The translations under genes were made by a program, and so were the position numbers. Positions 1 through 9,264 of a stretch of DNA of 64,000 bases are shown here, one piece after another; position 1 is the stretch's first letter, and every line of letters starts with the position of its first letter. The notes under the pieces are model-generated. The model worked only from the letters and a program-made list of their open reading frames with translations, made no database searches and was not told the DNA's origin. Source of the DNA: Rugosibacter aromaticivorans (lineage in GTDB: Bacteria > Pseudomonadota > Gammaproteobacteria > Burkholderiales > Rhodocyclaceae); the NCBI RefSeq assembly GCF_000934545.1, contig NZ_CP010554.1, positions 2,356,001-2,420,000 on the forward strand, written 5' to 3'.

Positions 1-138
1 CAATATCTGCCAGGTGTCGTCGTCAAACGCCTCATCAAAGAGCTTTTTCAGCTCAGACAACGGCAAAGGTTCAGCCGCTACTAATAATGCGGTTTCAAGG
101 ATGCGTTTGTAATCATCCGGCTTATAAAGTAACTGCAT
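1..138 (-). CDS. scpB: segregation and condensation protein B, N-terminal fragment
   Basis: The first 46 codons run off the window edge. The visible peptide begins MQLLYKPDDYKRILETALLV and continues with AAEPLPLSELKKLFDEAF, which matches the first winged-helix domain of ScpB, the kleisin-associated subunit of the bacterial SMC condensin. The ATG lies inside the 3' end of scpA, with a 17-bp overlap, so the two subunits are probably translationally coupled. The C-terminal three quarters of the protein are not in view. Confidence 0.8.
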   Translation of the reverse strand, partial: MQLLYKPDDYKRILETALLVAAEPLPLSELKKLFDEAFDDDTWQIL

Positions 139-997
139 CAGGCAATCTCACATAAATGGGCGCCAGTGCTTCACTTTGCGTAATCTCCACCATCGCTTCG
201 CGGGCGAGCTCGAGCATGGCAAGAAAGCTGACGACCAACCCTGGCGCGCCGAGCGTTAGATCGAACAGTTGCTCGAATAACATGTGGCCGCCACCCTGCA
301 AGCGACGCAAAATAAGGCTCATGTGCTCACGCACAGATAACTCCTCGCGATGAATCTTGTGATGCTGGTGTATTTTCACTTGCTTCATGAGCGAAAGCCA
401 GGCTACCTGCAGGTCATGCAGGCTCACTTCCGGCTGACGCTTGACAACCTTATCCGCAATCCAAACCGTAACCCACTCAAAATCTCGCCCGGCCTGGGGT
501 AATTCTTCCAGCTTGGCGGCAGCGGCTTTCATCCGTTCATATTCGACCAGACGACGCACCAGCTCGGCGCGCGGATCTTCAGCTTCGCCTTCATCGACAC
601 GCGGGATGCGGGGTAACAACATACGCGACTTAATCTCAATCAGCATCGCTGCCATGAGCAGATATTCGGCCGCCAACTCGAGGTTGTGTTTGCGCATGGC
701 TTCGACATAGGCCAGATACTGCACCGTCAGCGGCGCCATCGGAATATCCAGCACATTGATATTTGCGCGGCGTATCAGATACAACAATAAATCCAGCGGG
801 CCTTCGAAAGATTCAAGAATGATCTCCAGCGCATCCGGCGGGATGTAAAGATCACGCGGCATCTCGGACATCACTTCGCCATAGACTTTGGGCAGATGTG
901 GCGGGAGCAACACATCAATAAAAGTCTTGAGTCCGTTACTGGACGGCGCTGGTGATACGGCACCCACGGTTACTAACGCATTATCCGAAGGCTGCAT
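122..997 (-). CDS. scpA: segregation and condensation protein A (kleisin)
   Basis: ScpA bridges the SMC heads and binds ScpB during chromosome segregation. The conserved domain starts near residue 55 (ILESFEGPLDLLLYLIRRAN) and continues through EYLLMAAMLIEIKSRMLLPR to a C-terminal winged helix. The ATG at 997 overlaps the trpS stop (TGATG); a GTG three bases upstream is also possible. The first 40 or so residues are not ScpA-like. They contain VSPAPSSNGLKTF, which is the antisense translation of a dispersed repeat (920-960). A later Met at about 871 (MSEMPRDLYI) may be the ancestral start. Family assignment is firm; the start is not. Confidence 0.9.
   Translation of the reverse strand: MQPSDNALVTVGAVSPAPSSNGLKTFIDVLLPPHLPKVYGEVMSEMPRDLYIPPDALEIILESFEGPLDLLLYLIRRANINVLDIPMAPLTVQYLAYVEAMRKHNLELAAEYLLMAAMLIEIKSRMLLPRIPRVDEGEAEDPRAELVRRLVEYERMKAAAAKLEELPQAGRDFEWVTVWIADKVVKRQPEVSLHDLQVAWLSLMKQVKIHQHHKIHREELSVREHMSLILRRLQGGGHMLFEQLFDLTLGAPGLVVSFLAMLELAREAMVEITQSEALAPIYVRLPDAVTL
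920..960 (+). repeat. dispersed repeat, long form, inside scpA
   Basis: AAAAGTC (920-926), an 18-bp insert TTGAGTCCGTTACTGGAC (927-944), then GGCGCTGGTGATACGG (945-960). Another copy with the same insert lies at 18157-18198 and differs at few positions. The insert contains GTCC...GGAC, a small inverted repeat. It lies antisense within the non-conserved N-terminus of scpA. Confidence 0.85.
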
Positions 998-2199
998 CAC
1001 GAGTAATCAATCCCTATGGCTTCGCGCACATCGCGCATTGTCTCTTGCGCCAGCTTGCGCGCTTTTTCACACCCATCGGCAATAATATTCTTAACGAGCT
1101 GTGGGTCTTCCTCATACATTCTTGCCCGCTCGCGCATCGGCTCCTGTTCCTTTAGCACCGCGTCGATCACTGGCTGCTTACATTCAATACAGCCTATTCC
1201 GGCTGAGCGGCAACCATTTTGCACCCATTGCTTGACAGCATTGTCCGAGTAAATCTGGTGTAACTGCCACACGGGACACTTGTCAGGGTCGCCCGGATCG
1301 GTGCGCCGCACGCGCTGCGGATCGGTCTGCATAGTGCGAATTTTTTTGGTGATGGACTCCGCATCTTCACGCAGCGCAATCGTATTTCCGTAGGACTTCG
1401 ACATCTTTTGCCCATCCAGCCCAGGCATACGTGAAGCTTCCGTCAGCAAAGCATCGGGCTCGACCAGTATCATTTTGCGCGTGCCCTCAAGCCAGCCAAA
1501 TAGTCGCTCACGGTCGCCAAAAGACAGGCTCTGTGCCTCATTGAGTAGCACGTGCGCTTCGGCCAGCGCCTCTTCTTCACCTTGCTCCTGGTAGCGCGTA
1601 CGCAGTTCTTCGTAAAGCTTGGCGCGCTTGTTGCCCAGTTGCTTCATCGCCTCCCGTGCTTTGCCTTCAAAATCCGGCTCGCGGCCGTACAGATGATTAA
1701 AGCGTCGCGCAATCTCGCGCGTAAATTCAATGTGCGGCACCTGATCTTCACCCACCGGCACCCGGTTGGCGCGATAAATCAGAATGTCGGCCGCCTGCAA
1801 TAAGGGATAACCAAGAAAACCGTACGTCGTCAAATCTTTGTGCGTTAATTTTTCTTGTTGATCTTTATACGTGGGAACACGCTCCAGCCAGCCCAGCGGC
1901 GTCATCATCGATAACAGCAGATGCAGCTCGGCATGCTCTGGCACTTTGGATTGAATGAAAATGGTTGCCTGTGTCGGATCAACACCCGCTGCCAGCCAGT
2001 CGATCACCATGTCATAAGCACTCTCCGTAATCGTGCCGGGCTCGTCATACGCCGTCGTCAGTGCATGCCAGTCGGCGACGAAAAACAGGCAGGGGAATTC
2101 ATGCTGCAGCTTGATCCAGTTGGCCAATACGCCGTGATAGTGCCCAAGATGCAAGCGCCCGGTGGGGCGCATGCCGGAAAGAACTTTTTCTACGTACAT
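997..2199 (-). CDS. trpS: tryptophan--tRNA ligase
   Basis: Class I aminoacyl-tRNA synthetase charging tRNA-Trp. The signature HLGH (HIGH motif) is near residue 17 and KMSKS lies near residue 266 (GLDGQKMSKSYGNT). At 400 residues it is longer than the roughly 334-residue E. coli enzyme. The extra length includes a charged stretch (KAREAMKQLGNKRAKLYEEL) ahead of KMSKS, an insertion I associate with betaproteobacterial TrpS. It sits between an M50 protease gene, whose stop is one base away, and scpA, so the block is likely cotranscribed. Confidence 0.95.
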   Translation of the reverse strand: MYVEKVLSGMRPTGRLHLGHYHGVLANWIKLQHEFPCLFFVADWHALTTAYDEPGTITESAYDMVIDWLAAGVDPTQATIFIQSKVPEHAELHLLLSMMTPLGWLERVPTYKDQQEKLTHKDLTTYGFLGYPLLQAADILIYRANRVPVGEDQVPHIEFTREIARRFNHLYGREPDFEGKAREAMKQLGNKRAKLYEELRTRYQEQGEEEALAEAHVLLNEAQSLSFGDRERLFGWLEGTRKMILVEPDALLTEASRMPGLDGQKMSKSYGNTIALREDAESITKKIRTMQTDPQRVRRTDPGDPDKCPVWQLHQIYSDNAVKQWVQNGCRSAGIGCIECKQPVIDAVLKEQEPMRERARMYEEDPQLVKNIIADGCEKARKLAQETMRDVREAIGIDYS

Positions 2200-2200
2200 A

Positions 2201-2848
2201 TTAATAAAAACCGAACAGGCTCGTTAGCAAAGAAAAATACACATTCAACAAGGGGCGCAAAATGCGATCCAACCCGCCAAAAAACAGCAGGGCAAGGAGA
2301 ATAGGCAACCCCCAGCGCTCAAGCTGAGAGAATTTCCACGCCGCGCGCGGCGGCAACAGGCTCACTGCAATGCGCCCACCATCAAGCGGGGGCAAGGGCA
2401 AAAGATTGAGCAGCATCAGCACGCCATTGATGCCAATGCCCACCTTGGCCATTTCACGCAGCGCCTCCGAATACAGGGTTTCCGGAAAGCCGATCATCAC
2501 TTTGAATAGCAACGCCCAAGCCAGTGCCATCACCAGATTTGCCGCCGGCCCAGCGGCGGCCACCCACAACATATCCTGCTTCGGGCGGCGCAATTTACCA
2601 AAATCCACCGGCACGGGCTTGGCCCAACCAAACAGCATGCCGCCCGCTGAAATCAACAAAATCACCGCCGGGACAATAATGGTCCCCATTAAATCAATAT
2701 GCCGTAATGGATTCAGACTGATGCGCCCCAGCTTCCACGCGGTAGGGTCGCCAAAGTGGCGTGCCGCATAGCCGTGAGCGGCTTCATGCAACGTGATGGC
2801 AAAAATCACGGGCAAGGCGGAAACCGCCAGAGTTTGAATAGTATTCAT
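2201..2848 (-). CDS. site-2 protease family (M50) membrane metalloprotease
   Basis: A 215-residue multi-spanning protein with the zinc site HEAAH near residue 21 (ALPVIFAITLHEAAHGYAAR) and the second motif LPLPPLDGGR near residue 153, where the aspartate is the third metal ligand. This is the minimal YwhC/Rv1107-like M50 class, which lacks PDZ domains. Its substrate is unknown. The gene lies immediately upstream of trpS with a one-base gap, an arrangement common in proteobacteria. Confidence 0.9.
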   Translation of the reverse strand: MNTIQTLAVSALPVIFAITLHEAAHGYAARHFGDPTAWKLGRISLNPLRHIDLMGTIIVPAVILLISAGGMLFGWAKPVPVDFGKLRRPKQDMLWVAAAGPAANLVMALAWALLFKVMIGFPETLYSEALREMAKVGIGINGVLMLLNLLPLPPLDGGRIAVSLLPPRAAWKFSQLERWGLPILLALLFFGGLDRILRPLLNVYFSLLTSLFGFY

Positions 2849-2925
2849 GAAGGGTGATTCTACCAGACGGCCTGATGTGGCCTGATGTCGGCATTCTCAG
2901 GCATTCTTAGCCACGCTCGGCACTC

Positions 2926-3552
2926 TCACGCCAGCCCGCAAGGCGCCAGCGGTCCACACCCGGCACGAATCAGCTCGGGGTGATCGCCAGTAAGATTGAT
3001 CACCGTGGTCATCTCGATGCCGCAAGACCCCGCATCAACGACCGCATCCAGCTGTTTTTCCAGCCGCTCGCGAATCTCATCCGCATCGGCCAAAGGCAGC
3101 CCATCGCCTGGCAAAATGAGCGTTGAGCTGAGCAGTGGTTCATCCAGCTCAGCCAGCAACGCCAATACTACGGGGTGATCAGGCACACGCAAGCCGATGG
3201 TTTTGCGTTTGGGATGCAGCAAGCGACGCGGCAGCTCTTTCGTGCCTTCAAGAATAAAGGTATAGCCGCCTGGCGTGGTCGCCTTGAGCAGGCGAAACTG
3301 GGCATTGTCCACCCGCGCGTATTTTGCAATTTCAGAAAGATCGCGGCACATCAGCGTGAAGTGATGCCGCTCGTCGACACCGCGAATAACGCGGATACGG
3401 TCCAGCAAAGGCGCATAACCTGTCACACCGACCAGCGAATACGCCGCATCAGTCGGCAGCGCCAGCAAGCCGCCGCCGCGCGCAATCTCCGCGGCCTGCT
3501 TGATCAGGCGCGGTTGTGGATGCTCAGGGTGAATCTGAAATAGTTGCGCCAA
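2926..3552 (-). CDS. yciO: YciO/Sua5/YrdC family protein (threonylcarbamoyl-AMP synthase-like)
   Basis: The 208-residue sequence has the YrdC fold throughout: GGGLLALPTDAAYSLVG near the N-terminus, KATTPGGYTFILEGTKELPR in the middle and SCGIEMTTVINLTGDHPEL near the end. The opening MAQLFQIHPEHPQPRLIKQA resembles E. coli YciO more than TsaC, so a role in t6A synthesis is possible but not assured. It lies between the PHP phosphoesterase gene and the M50 protease gene, in the same direction. Confidence 0.88.
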   Translation of the reverse strand: MAQLFQIHPEHPQPRLIKQAAEIARGGGLLALPTDAAYSLVGVTGYAPLLDRIRVIRGVDERHHFTLMCRDLSEIAKYARVDNAQFRLLKATTPGGYTFILEGTKELPRRLLHPKRKTIGLRVPDHPVVLALLAELDEPLLSSTLILPGDGLPLADADEIRERLEKQLDAVVDAGSCGIEMTTVINLTGDHPELIRAGCGPLAPCGLA

Positions 3553-3579
3553 AAATCAACTCCGCTTTTAATTCTGTTT

Positions 3580-4422
3580 TTAATTCCATTGTGCCCAGAC
3601 AGGCGTCAAATCCTCAGGTAAATCCGGCAGCTTACCCAGATCAATCCAGCTCTCACCCGGGCCATGAAAATCAGAGCCGCGCGACGCGAGAAAACCGAAC
3701 TCGCGACAGACGCTGGCAAACTCTTTGGCTTCTTCCGGCCCTTGCGCACCGGACAAAACCTCAATGCCACGCCCGCCCAGATCACGAAAGGTCGTGAACA
3801 TCTCCCGACGCTGGGCTTTGGTCAGCCGATAACGCGCCGGATGGGCGATCACCGCCGTACCACCAGCGCCGACTATCCAGGCAACCGAATCTTCCAGCGT
3901 TGCCCACGCATGGGCGACATAACCTGGCTTACCCTTGGCAAGCCAGTGATCAAAAACCGTTTTGACATCCTTTGCGCGCCCCTGCTCAACAAGGTAGCGG
4001 GCGAAATGTGCACGGCTGATCATGGCCGGATTGCCCGCATACCGCAGCGCGCCTTCGTAAGCGCCGTGTATGCCGACCTTGTCCAGCTCTGTCGCCATGT
4101 TTGTGGCACGCGCATCGCGGCCGCTCCGCACTTTTTGCAAGCCAGCCTGCAATGCAGCATTAGCGGGATCAACCGCCAGCCCCAGAATATGCACTGTCTG
4201 ATCATCGCCCCAGGAAATCGAAATTTCCACACCATCAACGAACCGCAACCCCAACTCGGTTGCGGTTGCACGCGCCTCGGGCAGGCCACTTAACTCGTCG
4301 TGATCCGTCAGCGCCAGCAATTCCACGCCATTGCCATGCGCCCGACGCACCACTTCGGCAGGTGACAGCATGCCATCCGACAAGTTGGAATGGCAGTGCA
4401 GATCAGCGTTCAGTGCTTCCAT
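3580..4422 (-). CDS. PHP-domain phosphoesterase / 5'-3' exoribonuclease RNase AM type
   Basis: The protein opens with the PHP metal motif DLHCHSNLSDG (residues 7-17), followed by LALTDHDEL near residue 37; later histidines occur in VIAHPARYRLT and GSDFHGPGESW. This arrangement is that of E. coli YciV (RNase AM), which trims 5' ends of rRNA and other short RNAs. At 280 residues the length is normal. Its start codon lies within the 3' end of the upstream hydrolase gene, and yciO follows 27 bp downstream, a neighbourhood shared by many beta- and gammaproteobacteria. Confidence 0.88.
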   Translation of the reverse strand: MEALNADLHCHSNLSDGMLSPAEVVRRAHGNGVELLALTDHDELSGLPEARATATELGLRFVDGVEISISWGDDQTVHILGLAVDPANAALQAGLQKVRSGRDARATNMATELDKVGIHGAYEGALRYAGNPAMISRAHFARYLVEQGRAKDVKTVFDHWLAKGKPGYVAHAWATLEDSVAWIVGAGGTAVIAHPARYRLTKAQRREMFTTFRDLGGRGIEVLSGAQGPEEAKEFASVCREFGFLASRGSDFHGPGESWIDLGKLPDLPEDLTPVWAQWN

Positions 4423-5320
4423 TACGCAGCAACTCCGTACATAAAAAAAATTCGTCGATCAATTGTGCCACTTTCTGCGGCTGATCATGCTGTACATTAT
4501 GCCCGGCGTCTGTCAACGTGACTTCGCGAATGTTCTGAAAGCATGCCACACGCTGGCGATAGTCCGCAGAATCCACAGCAAAAAGTTTCTTGAATGCGGT
4601 CGATTCTGTAGCAGTCACCCATAGCACGGGTGCCGTCACCTGTCGCCAGATCGCCATCACCTCCTCTAGCCGATACGGAATGGGATTCGACCAGCGGTGA
4701 CAAGGATCAATCGCCAGATGAATTTCCCGCTGCCCGTCACTGGTTGCTTTCTCCACACCCAGATGGGCTGCAAGAAACGCTGCCTGTGCAGCGGACAAAC
4801 GCGGATTATCGTTCTGCAAGCGTGCCGCCAGTGCGGCGTAATCGGGATACGTGCGAAACCCTCGCACATCGCGTGTTTGCCGAAGCCACTGGGCATAATG
4901 CGCCGGCGCTTCCGTCGCCGGACGGCCTGGCAAACCTAAACCTTCGAGATTGATCAGCCCTGCTACACGTTCCGGACGAAGCCCGGCATACAAACACGCC
5001 ACATTACCCCCCATGCTATGCGCCACCAATCGCACCGGCGTCCCGGGGGAGCAGTGTTCTAGCAAGGCATCGAGATCAGCCACATAGTCGGGGAACCAGT
5101 AACTGTCATGGTTCCATTGCGACAACCCGAACCCGCGCCAGTCAGGCGCCAGCACCTGCCAGCCACGCACTAGCGCATCCACAACAAACTGCCAGGTGGC
5201 TGATATATCTCCCCAGCCGTGCAGCATGACCAGTAACGGTGCAGCAGGGTCATCTTGCCAATAACGCACATGAATGTGACGTCCGCGCAATGATAAAAAT
5301 TTAGAATGGCAGGGCTTCAT
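4403..5320 (-). CDS. alpha/beta hydrolase
   Basis: A 305-residue alpha/beta hydrolase. The oxyanion region is VMLHGWGDISATW, the nucleophile elbow is VAHSMGGN near residue 108, and the catalytic histidine is in TDAGHNVQHDQPQ near the C-terminus. An ATG at 5320 is preferred over a GTG at 5326. No signal peptide is visible, so it is probably cytoplasmic. Its 3' end overlaps the PHP gene by 20 bp. The substrate cannot be read from the sequence. It is transcribed divergently from parE across about 160 bp. Confidence 0.8.
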   Translation of the reverse strand: MKPCHSKFLSLRGRHIHVRYWQDDPAAPLLVMLHGWGDISATWQFVVDALVRGWQVLAPDWRGFGLSQWNHDSYWFPDYVADLDALLEHCSPGTPVRLVAHSMGGNVACLYAGLRPERVAGLINLEGLGLPGRPATEAPAHYAQWLRQTRDVRGFRTYPDYAALAARLQNDNPRLSAAQAAFLAAHLGVEKATSDGQREIHLAIDPCHRWSNPIPYRLEEVMAIWRQVTAPVLWVTATESTAFKKLFAVDSADYRQRVACFQNIREVTLTDAGHNVQHDQPQKVAQLIDEFFLCTELLRNGSTER

Positions 5321-5483
5321 TGCCACAGTTTAGCAGTGCATTTTAATAAACCTTTCGCATTTACCCCGTCCGTGGGGACAATAGAGAAGTCATGGAAACC
5401 ATGCGCAGTCATCCTCAGCGGTTCGACTACAATCCACGCGATATTTTCTTCTGAACCCGCAATAACTCAACCGATATTCGACC

Positions 5484-7472
5484 ATGGCCACCAAAGCTTC
5501 TGATAGCCGCGCAAGTACTTATTATGATGAATCATCCTTCCGCGTTCTAAAAGGCTTAGAACCCGTACGCGAGCGGCCGGGCATGTACACCCGAACAGAT
5601 TCACCGGCGCACATCATTCAGGAAGTGATTGACAACGCCGCCGACGAAGCGCTGGGCGGTTACGCTAAAAATATTCATGTCACGCTGCACCATAGCGGTG
5701 CTATTACCGTCGTTGATGATGGCCGTGGCATTCCCGTCGGCATTCATCCGGAAGAAAAAATTCCGGTGGTTGTACTGGCCTTTACGCGCCTGCATGCCGG
5801 TGGCAAGTTTGATAAGCGATCAGGCAATTCCGCCTATGCTTTTTCTGGCGGGTTGCATGGCGTGGGCGTGGCTGTTACCAATGCGTTGTCAAAACGCGTA
5901 GCGGTTGAGGTTCGCCGCGAAGGCAAGATATGGCAAATTGACTTTGCAGAAGGCGGCGAAAAAATCAGCCCGATGACAGAAGCAGGCACCTGTGGCAAAC
6001 AAACCGGTACCCGTGTGACCGTGTGGCCTGACGGAAAGTATTTCGATACGCCCACGGTGTCATCCGTTGAGCTTGAGCGCTTGTTGCGCTCAAAAGCCGT
6101 GCTACTCCCTGGCGTCACCGTGCGCCTTGACACTGAACAGGCGAACGGCAGCACCAGCAGCAAAACCTGGAGCTATCCGCAAGGCCTGGCTGGCTATCTG
6201 ATTGAACTGGCAGGGCGCGCTGAAAATATCGCCCCGCTGTATGCCGCTGAAAAATATGCCGATAGCGACCACGCTGACTTTGCCCCTGGCGAAGGTGCTG
6301 CCTGGGTCATCGGCTGGTTTGTTGAAGCCGTCTCATCTGAATCGTATGTCAACCTGATTCCTACCGTTGCTGGCGGCACGCATGAATCCGGTCTGCGCGC
6401 CGGTGTTTTTGAGGCGGTTAAATCTTTCATTGAACATCGCGCCCTGCTGCCGCGCGGCGTCAAGCTGCAGCAAGATGACGTCTGTAGCCACATGGCCTAT
6501 GTGTTATCCACTCGCTTGCTTGACCCGCAGTTTCAAGGCCAGGTCAAAGAAAAACTCAACTCGCGCGAGGCCGTCAAGCTGGTATCCAGCATGATTCGCG
6601 ACCCCTTTGAAATATGGCTCAATCAACACGTTGAGGCTGGTCGTGCCATTGCGGAATTAGCCATTCACCAGGCGCTCGCACGGCAAAAAAATGCGCAGAA
6701 AGTCGAAAAAAGAAAACAATCAGGAGTCGCCGTCCTGCCTGGCAAACTCTCCGATTGCGAATCCACTTTACTGACTGAAAACGAACTATTTTTGGTGGAA
6801 GGAGACTCAGCAGGTGGATCGGCCAAAATGGCGCGCAACAAAGAAACCCAGGCAATTTTGCCCTTGCGCGGCAAAGTCCAGAATTCGTGGGAAATTGATG
6901 CCGGGCGCCTGTTTGCCAATGCAGAAATTCATGACATTGCCGTCGCCCTGGGGATAGACCCGCATGACAACTCGACGGCTGATCTTTCCGCCTTACGTTA
7001 CGGCAAAGTTATCATCATGTCGGATGCTGACGTGGATGGTGCACATATTCAAACGCTGTTGCTCACGCTGTTTTACCGGCACTTCCCAGCCCTCATTACA
7101 GCAGGTCATGTGCATATCGCGCAACCTCCGCTCTATCGCATTGATGTGCCCGCCAGCGGCAAGAAGAGACCGGCTCGACGATTGTATGCACTGGATGAAG
7201 GAGAACTGGCCGTGATCAAGGATCGTCTGCTGAAGGAAGGCGTCCCAGCCCATGCCATTGAAGTAGGACGCTTTAAGGGATTAGGAGAAATGAATCCCGA
7301 ACAATTGCGCGAAACCGCCATGAATCCGGCAACACGGCGCGTCCTGTCCGTCACTGAACGTCCCGAAGTGCAAACCAAGGCGTTGTTTAATTTACTCATG
7401 GGCAAAGGCGAAGCCGCGTCACGTCGTACCTGGATGGAAGCCAATGGGCATCTGGTTGATGCCGATATTTAA
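5484..7472 (+). CDS. parE: DNA topoisomerase IV subunit B
   Basis: The ATPase subunit of the chromosome-decatenating topoisomerase. The GHKL ATPase motifs are present: EVIDNAADEAL near residue 50, VVDDGRGIPV near 75 and SGGLHGVGVAVTNALSK near 120. The TOPRIM motifs follow: LVEGDSAGGSAKMARN near 438 and IIMSDADVDGAHI near 510. The GyrB-type C-terminal signature FKGLGEMNPEQL is near 594. Its 662 residues lack the large insertion seen in many GyrB proteins. No clear Shine-Dalgarno sequence precedes the ATG. parC is not in the window; an MBL-fold gene follows 24 bp downstream. Confidence 0.93.
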   Translation: MATKASDSRASTYYDESSFRVLKGLEPVRERPGMYTRTDSPAHIIQEVIDNAADEALGGYAKNIHVTLHHSGAITVVDDGRGIPVGIHPEEKIPVVVLAFTRLHAGGKFDKRSGNSAYAFSGGLHGVGVAVTNALSKRVAVEVRREGKIWQIDFAEGGEKISPMTEAGTCGKQTGTRVTVWPDGKYFDTPTVSSVELERLLRSKAVLLPGVTVRLDTEQANGSTSSKTWSYPQGLAGYLIELAGRAENIAPLYAAEKYADSDHADFAPGEGAAWVIGWFVEAVSSESYVNLIPTVAGGTHESGLRAGVFEAVKSFIEHRALLPRGVKLQQDDVCSHMAYVLSTRLLDPQFQGQVKEKLNSREAVKLVSSMIRDPFEIWLNQHVEAGRAIAELAIHQALARQKNAQKVEKRKQSGVAVLPGKLSDCESTLLTENELFLVEGDSAGGSAKMARNKETQAILPLRGKVQNSWEIDAGRLFANAEIHDIAVALGIDPHDNSTADLSALRYGKVIIMSDADVDGAHIQTLLLTLFYRHFPALITAGHVHIAQPPLYRIDVPASGKKRPARRLYALDEGELAVIKDRLLKEGVPAHAIEVGRFKGLGEMNPEQLRETAMNPATRRVLSVTERPEVQTKALFNLLMGKGEAASRRTWMEANGHLVDADI

Positions 7473-7496
7473 ACCATCAATAAAAAGGAGAAAAAC

Positions 7497-8234
7497 ATGT
7501 CAGTAACCAACATCGCTTCCGGCACGAATGTTCATGAAATTGCCGAGGGTATTTTTCGCATTAACACACCCGTTCAATTCGACAATGGCGGCGCCTTTTC
7601 CTACAACCAGTATCTGATTGTTGATGATGCGCCGCTCCTCTTTCATACGGGCCATCGCAAACTTTTTTCACTCACAAAAGAAGCCGTAGCCTATGTGTTA
7701 CCACCCGAACAACTGCGTTATATCGGTTTTTCTCACGTCGAAGGCGATGAAAGCGGTGCACTCAATGAATGGCTATCGGTTGCACCACAGTCCGTTCCGG
7801 TATGTAGCCGAATTGCCGCCATGGTGTCGATCAATGACATGGCGAATCGCCCTGCCCGTCCTCTTGCCGATGGAGAACAGCTGACCCTGGGCACTCATAC
7901 TGTCCGCTGGTTTGACGCTCCGCACCTCCCCCATGGATGGGAATGTGGTTATTTGATGGAAGAGAAAACGCGGACCCTGCTCTGTGGGGATTTATTCACC
8001 CAGGGAGGGAGTAATCTTCCCGCCGTCACTGAACAGGATATTCTCTCGCCCAGCGAAAATTTTCGTCACGCCATGGACTACTTTGCCCATGCGCCGAACA
8101 CCCGCGAAATGCTCGAACGCCTGGCAGCTGCCAATCCCGAAACATTAGCCTGCATGCATGGTAGCGCCTGGCGAGGCGACGGTACAAAGCTACTTCTCGC
8201 GTTGGCCGAGTCGCTTGAAAATAAATCCAGCTAA
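7497..8234 (+). CDS. MBL-fold protein of the FprA/ODP (di-iron oxygen-binding) type
   Basis: A 245-residue metallo-beta-lactamase fold. The metal motif is HVEGDESGALNEW near residue 81, close to the HxExDxxG pattern of flavodiiron ODP domains. Later ligand candidates are DAPHLPHGWECGYL, LLCGDLFTQGG and ACMHGSAW. A strong Shine-Dalgarno (AAAAAGGAG) precedes the ATG. There is no flavodoxin domain, so if it binds a di-iron centre it would act as a sensor or need a partner. It may be cotranscribed with parE. The precise function is unknown. Confidence 0.78.
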   Translation: MSVTNIASGTNVHEIAEGIFRINTPVQFDNGGAFSYNQYLIVDDAPLLFHTGHRKLFSLTKEAVAYVLPPEQLRYIGFSHVEGDESGALNEWLSVAPQSVPVCSRIAAMVSINDMANRPARPLADGEQLTLGTHTVRWFDAPHLPHGWECGYLMEEKTRTLLCGDLFTQGGSNLPAVTEQDILSPSENFRHAMDYFAHAPNTREMLERLAAANPETLACMHGSAWRGDGTKLLLALAESLENKSS

Positions 8235-8439
8235 GCTATCTGGCAACGAGGGGCATAGCGGCATGAGTCAATTTATTTGTTCGCAACCTGCCTAAAAAAG
8301 CACACGCGCTGTTGTATCGTGAGCGCCTCCAGGAATAGCCAATAAATTGGGCGAATCGATCAGCTTGGCGATACAGAGAAACGTTATAAAGCAGTGCAAC
8401 CACGAACGAGAAATGAGCAATAAAGAAGTCAGCCCAACC
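8235..8439. other. intergenic stretch before the IS remnant
   Basis: About 200 bp between the MBL gene and the recognisable transposase remnant. An open frame on the minus strand covers it, but it resembles nothing I know and shows no ribosome binding site. It may be the diverged left part of the insertion element. I see no promoter or terminator. Confidence 0.4.
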
Positions 8440-9060
8440 TGGATTTTTTGACATAGCCGAGCGGATCGGCAATCTTGCCGGGCTGGGTGGCCCGCTGGTT
8501 GGGTTGAATGCTTAAATTGACTGGGAAACCTGTCGCCTTGAGCTGAATCGAATGATCGACGCACGCTGGACGAAGAAGCGCAGCGTGAATTACTACGGCT
8601 ACAAGAACCACATCAATGCAGATCATGCCACCAAACTGGTGCAAAGCGACCGGGTCACGGATGCATCAGTCCACGACAGCCAGGCATTGGACGATTTGCT
8701 CGATCACTCAGAACGTCGATGGAAAGAAATGCGCCATCTATGCCGATAGTGCGTATCGTTCCAAGGCTGTGGAAGGCAAGCTAACCCGGGCTGGCATCAC
8801 CAGTCATATCTGCGAGAAAAGCGTCCGTGGTAGCCCATTGACCGAGGCGCAGAAGGAATTGAACCGAGAAAAACCAGAGGTGCGTGCCCGGATTGAACAT
8901 ATCTTCGGCGCGCAGGATGCAATGGGCGGACACTTTATGCGCCCCATTGGGTTGCTACGGGGTTGCTACGTGACAAGTTAAAATCGGCATGATGAATCTG
9001 GTGCATAACATGATGCGACTAGTGCAGCTAGGCAAGCGTGATGCGAGGATGGCAGGGTAG
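8440..9060 (+). pseudogene. IS5-family transposase, degraded
   Basis: Pieces of an IS5-type DDE transposase in different frames. An N-terminal scrap (GLGGPLVGLNA, an in-frame stop, then IDWETCRLELNRM) is joined directly to MIDARWTKKRSVNYYGYKNH near 8552, so the middle of the gene is deleted. The frame shifts near 8725 and resumes as YADSAYRSKAVEGKLTRAG, RARIEHIFGAQDAMGGHFMR, and finally MMNLVHNMMRLVQLGKRDA before TAG at 9058-9060. At least one deletion, one stop and two frameshifts make it inactive. It lies at the left boundary of the aromatic-degradation cluster. Confidence 0.85.
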
Positions 9061-9062
9061 GT

Positions 9063-9094
9063 GCGTTTCGCAGTAGAAAAATACTGCGAAACGC
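9063..9094. terminator. perfect 13-bp hairpin after the IS remnant
   Basis: GCGTTTCGCAGTA (9063-9075), loop GAAAAA, then the exact complement TACTGCGAAACGC (9082-9094). No U-tract follows on either strand, so it may be a stem-loop of the insertion element rather than an intrinsic terminator. From here to 9264 I see no gene. Confidence 0.5.
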
Positions 9095-9264
9095 AACAGA
9101 AGCTGCTCGGATACCAGGCTGAAATCAGCTTAACCTGGGCACAAAACAAAATTCGCCTGAAGTGTTTTGGCGAAGGATTCATTCGACTCGTCAAGCGCGC
9201 ATCGAAAACTGATTTTTAGAGGCTCCCTTAACTTATTTATTCGTCACTTTTCTTCAAACATGGG

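Noticed and set aside
8236-8472. Minus-strand frame next to the IS remnant
   Set aside because: No known family, no ribosome site; probably part of the decayed element.
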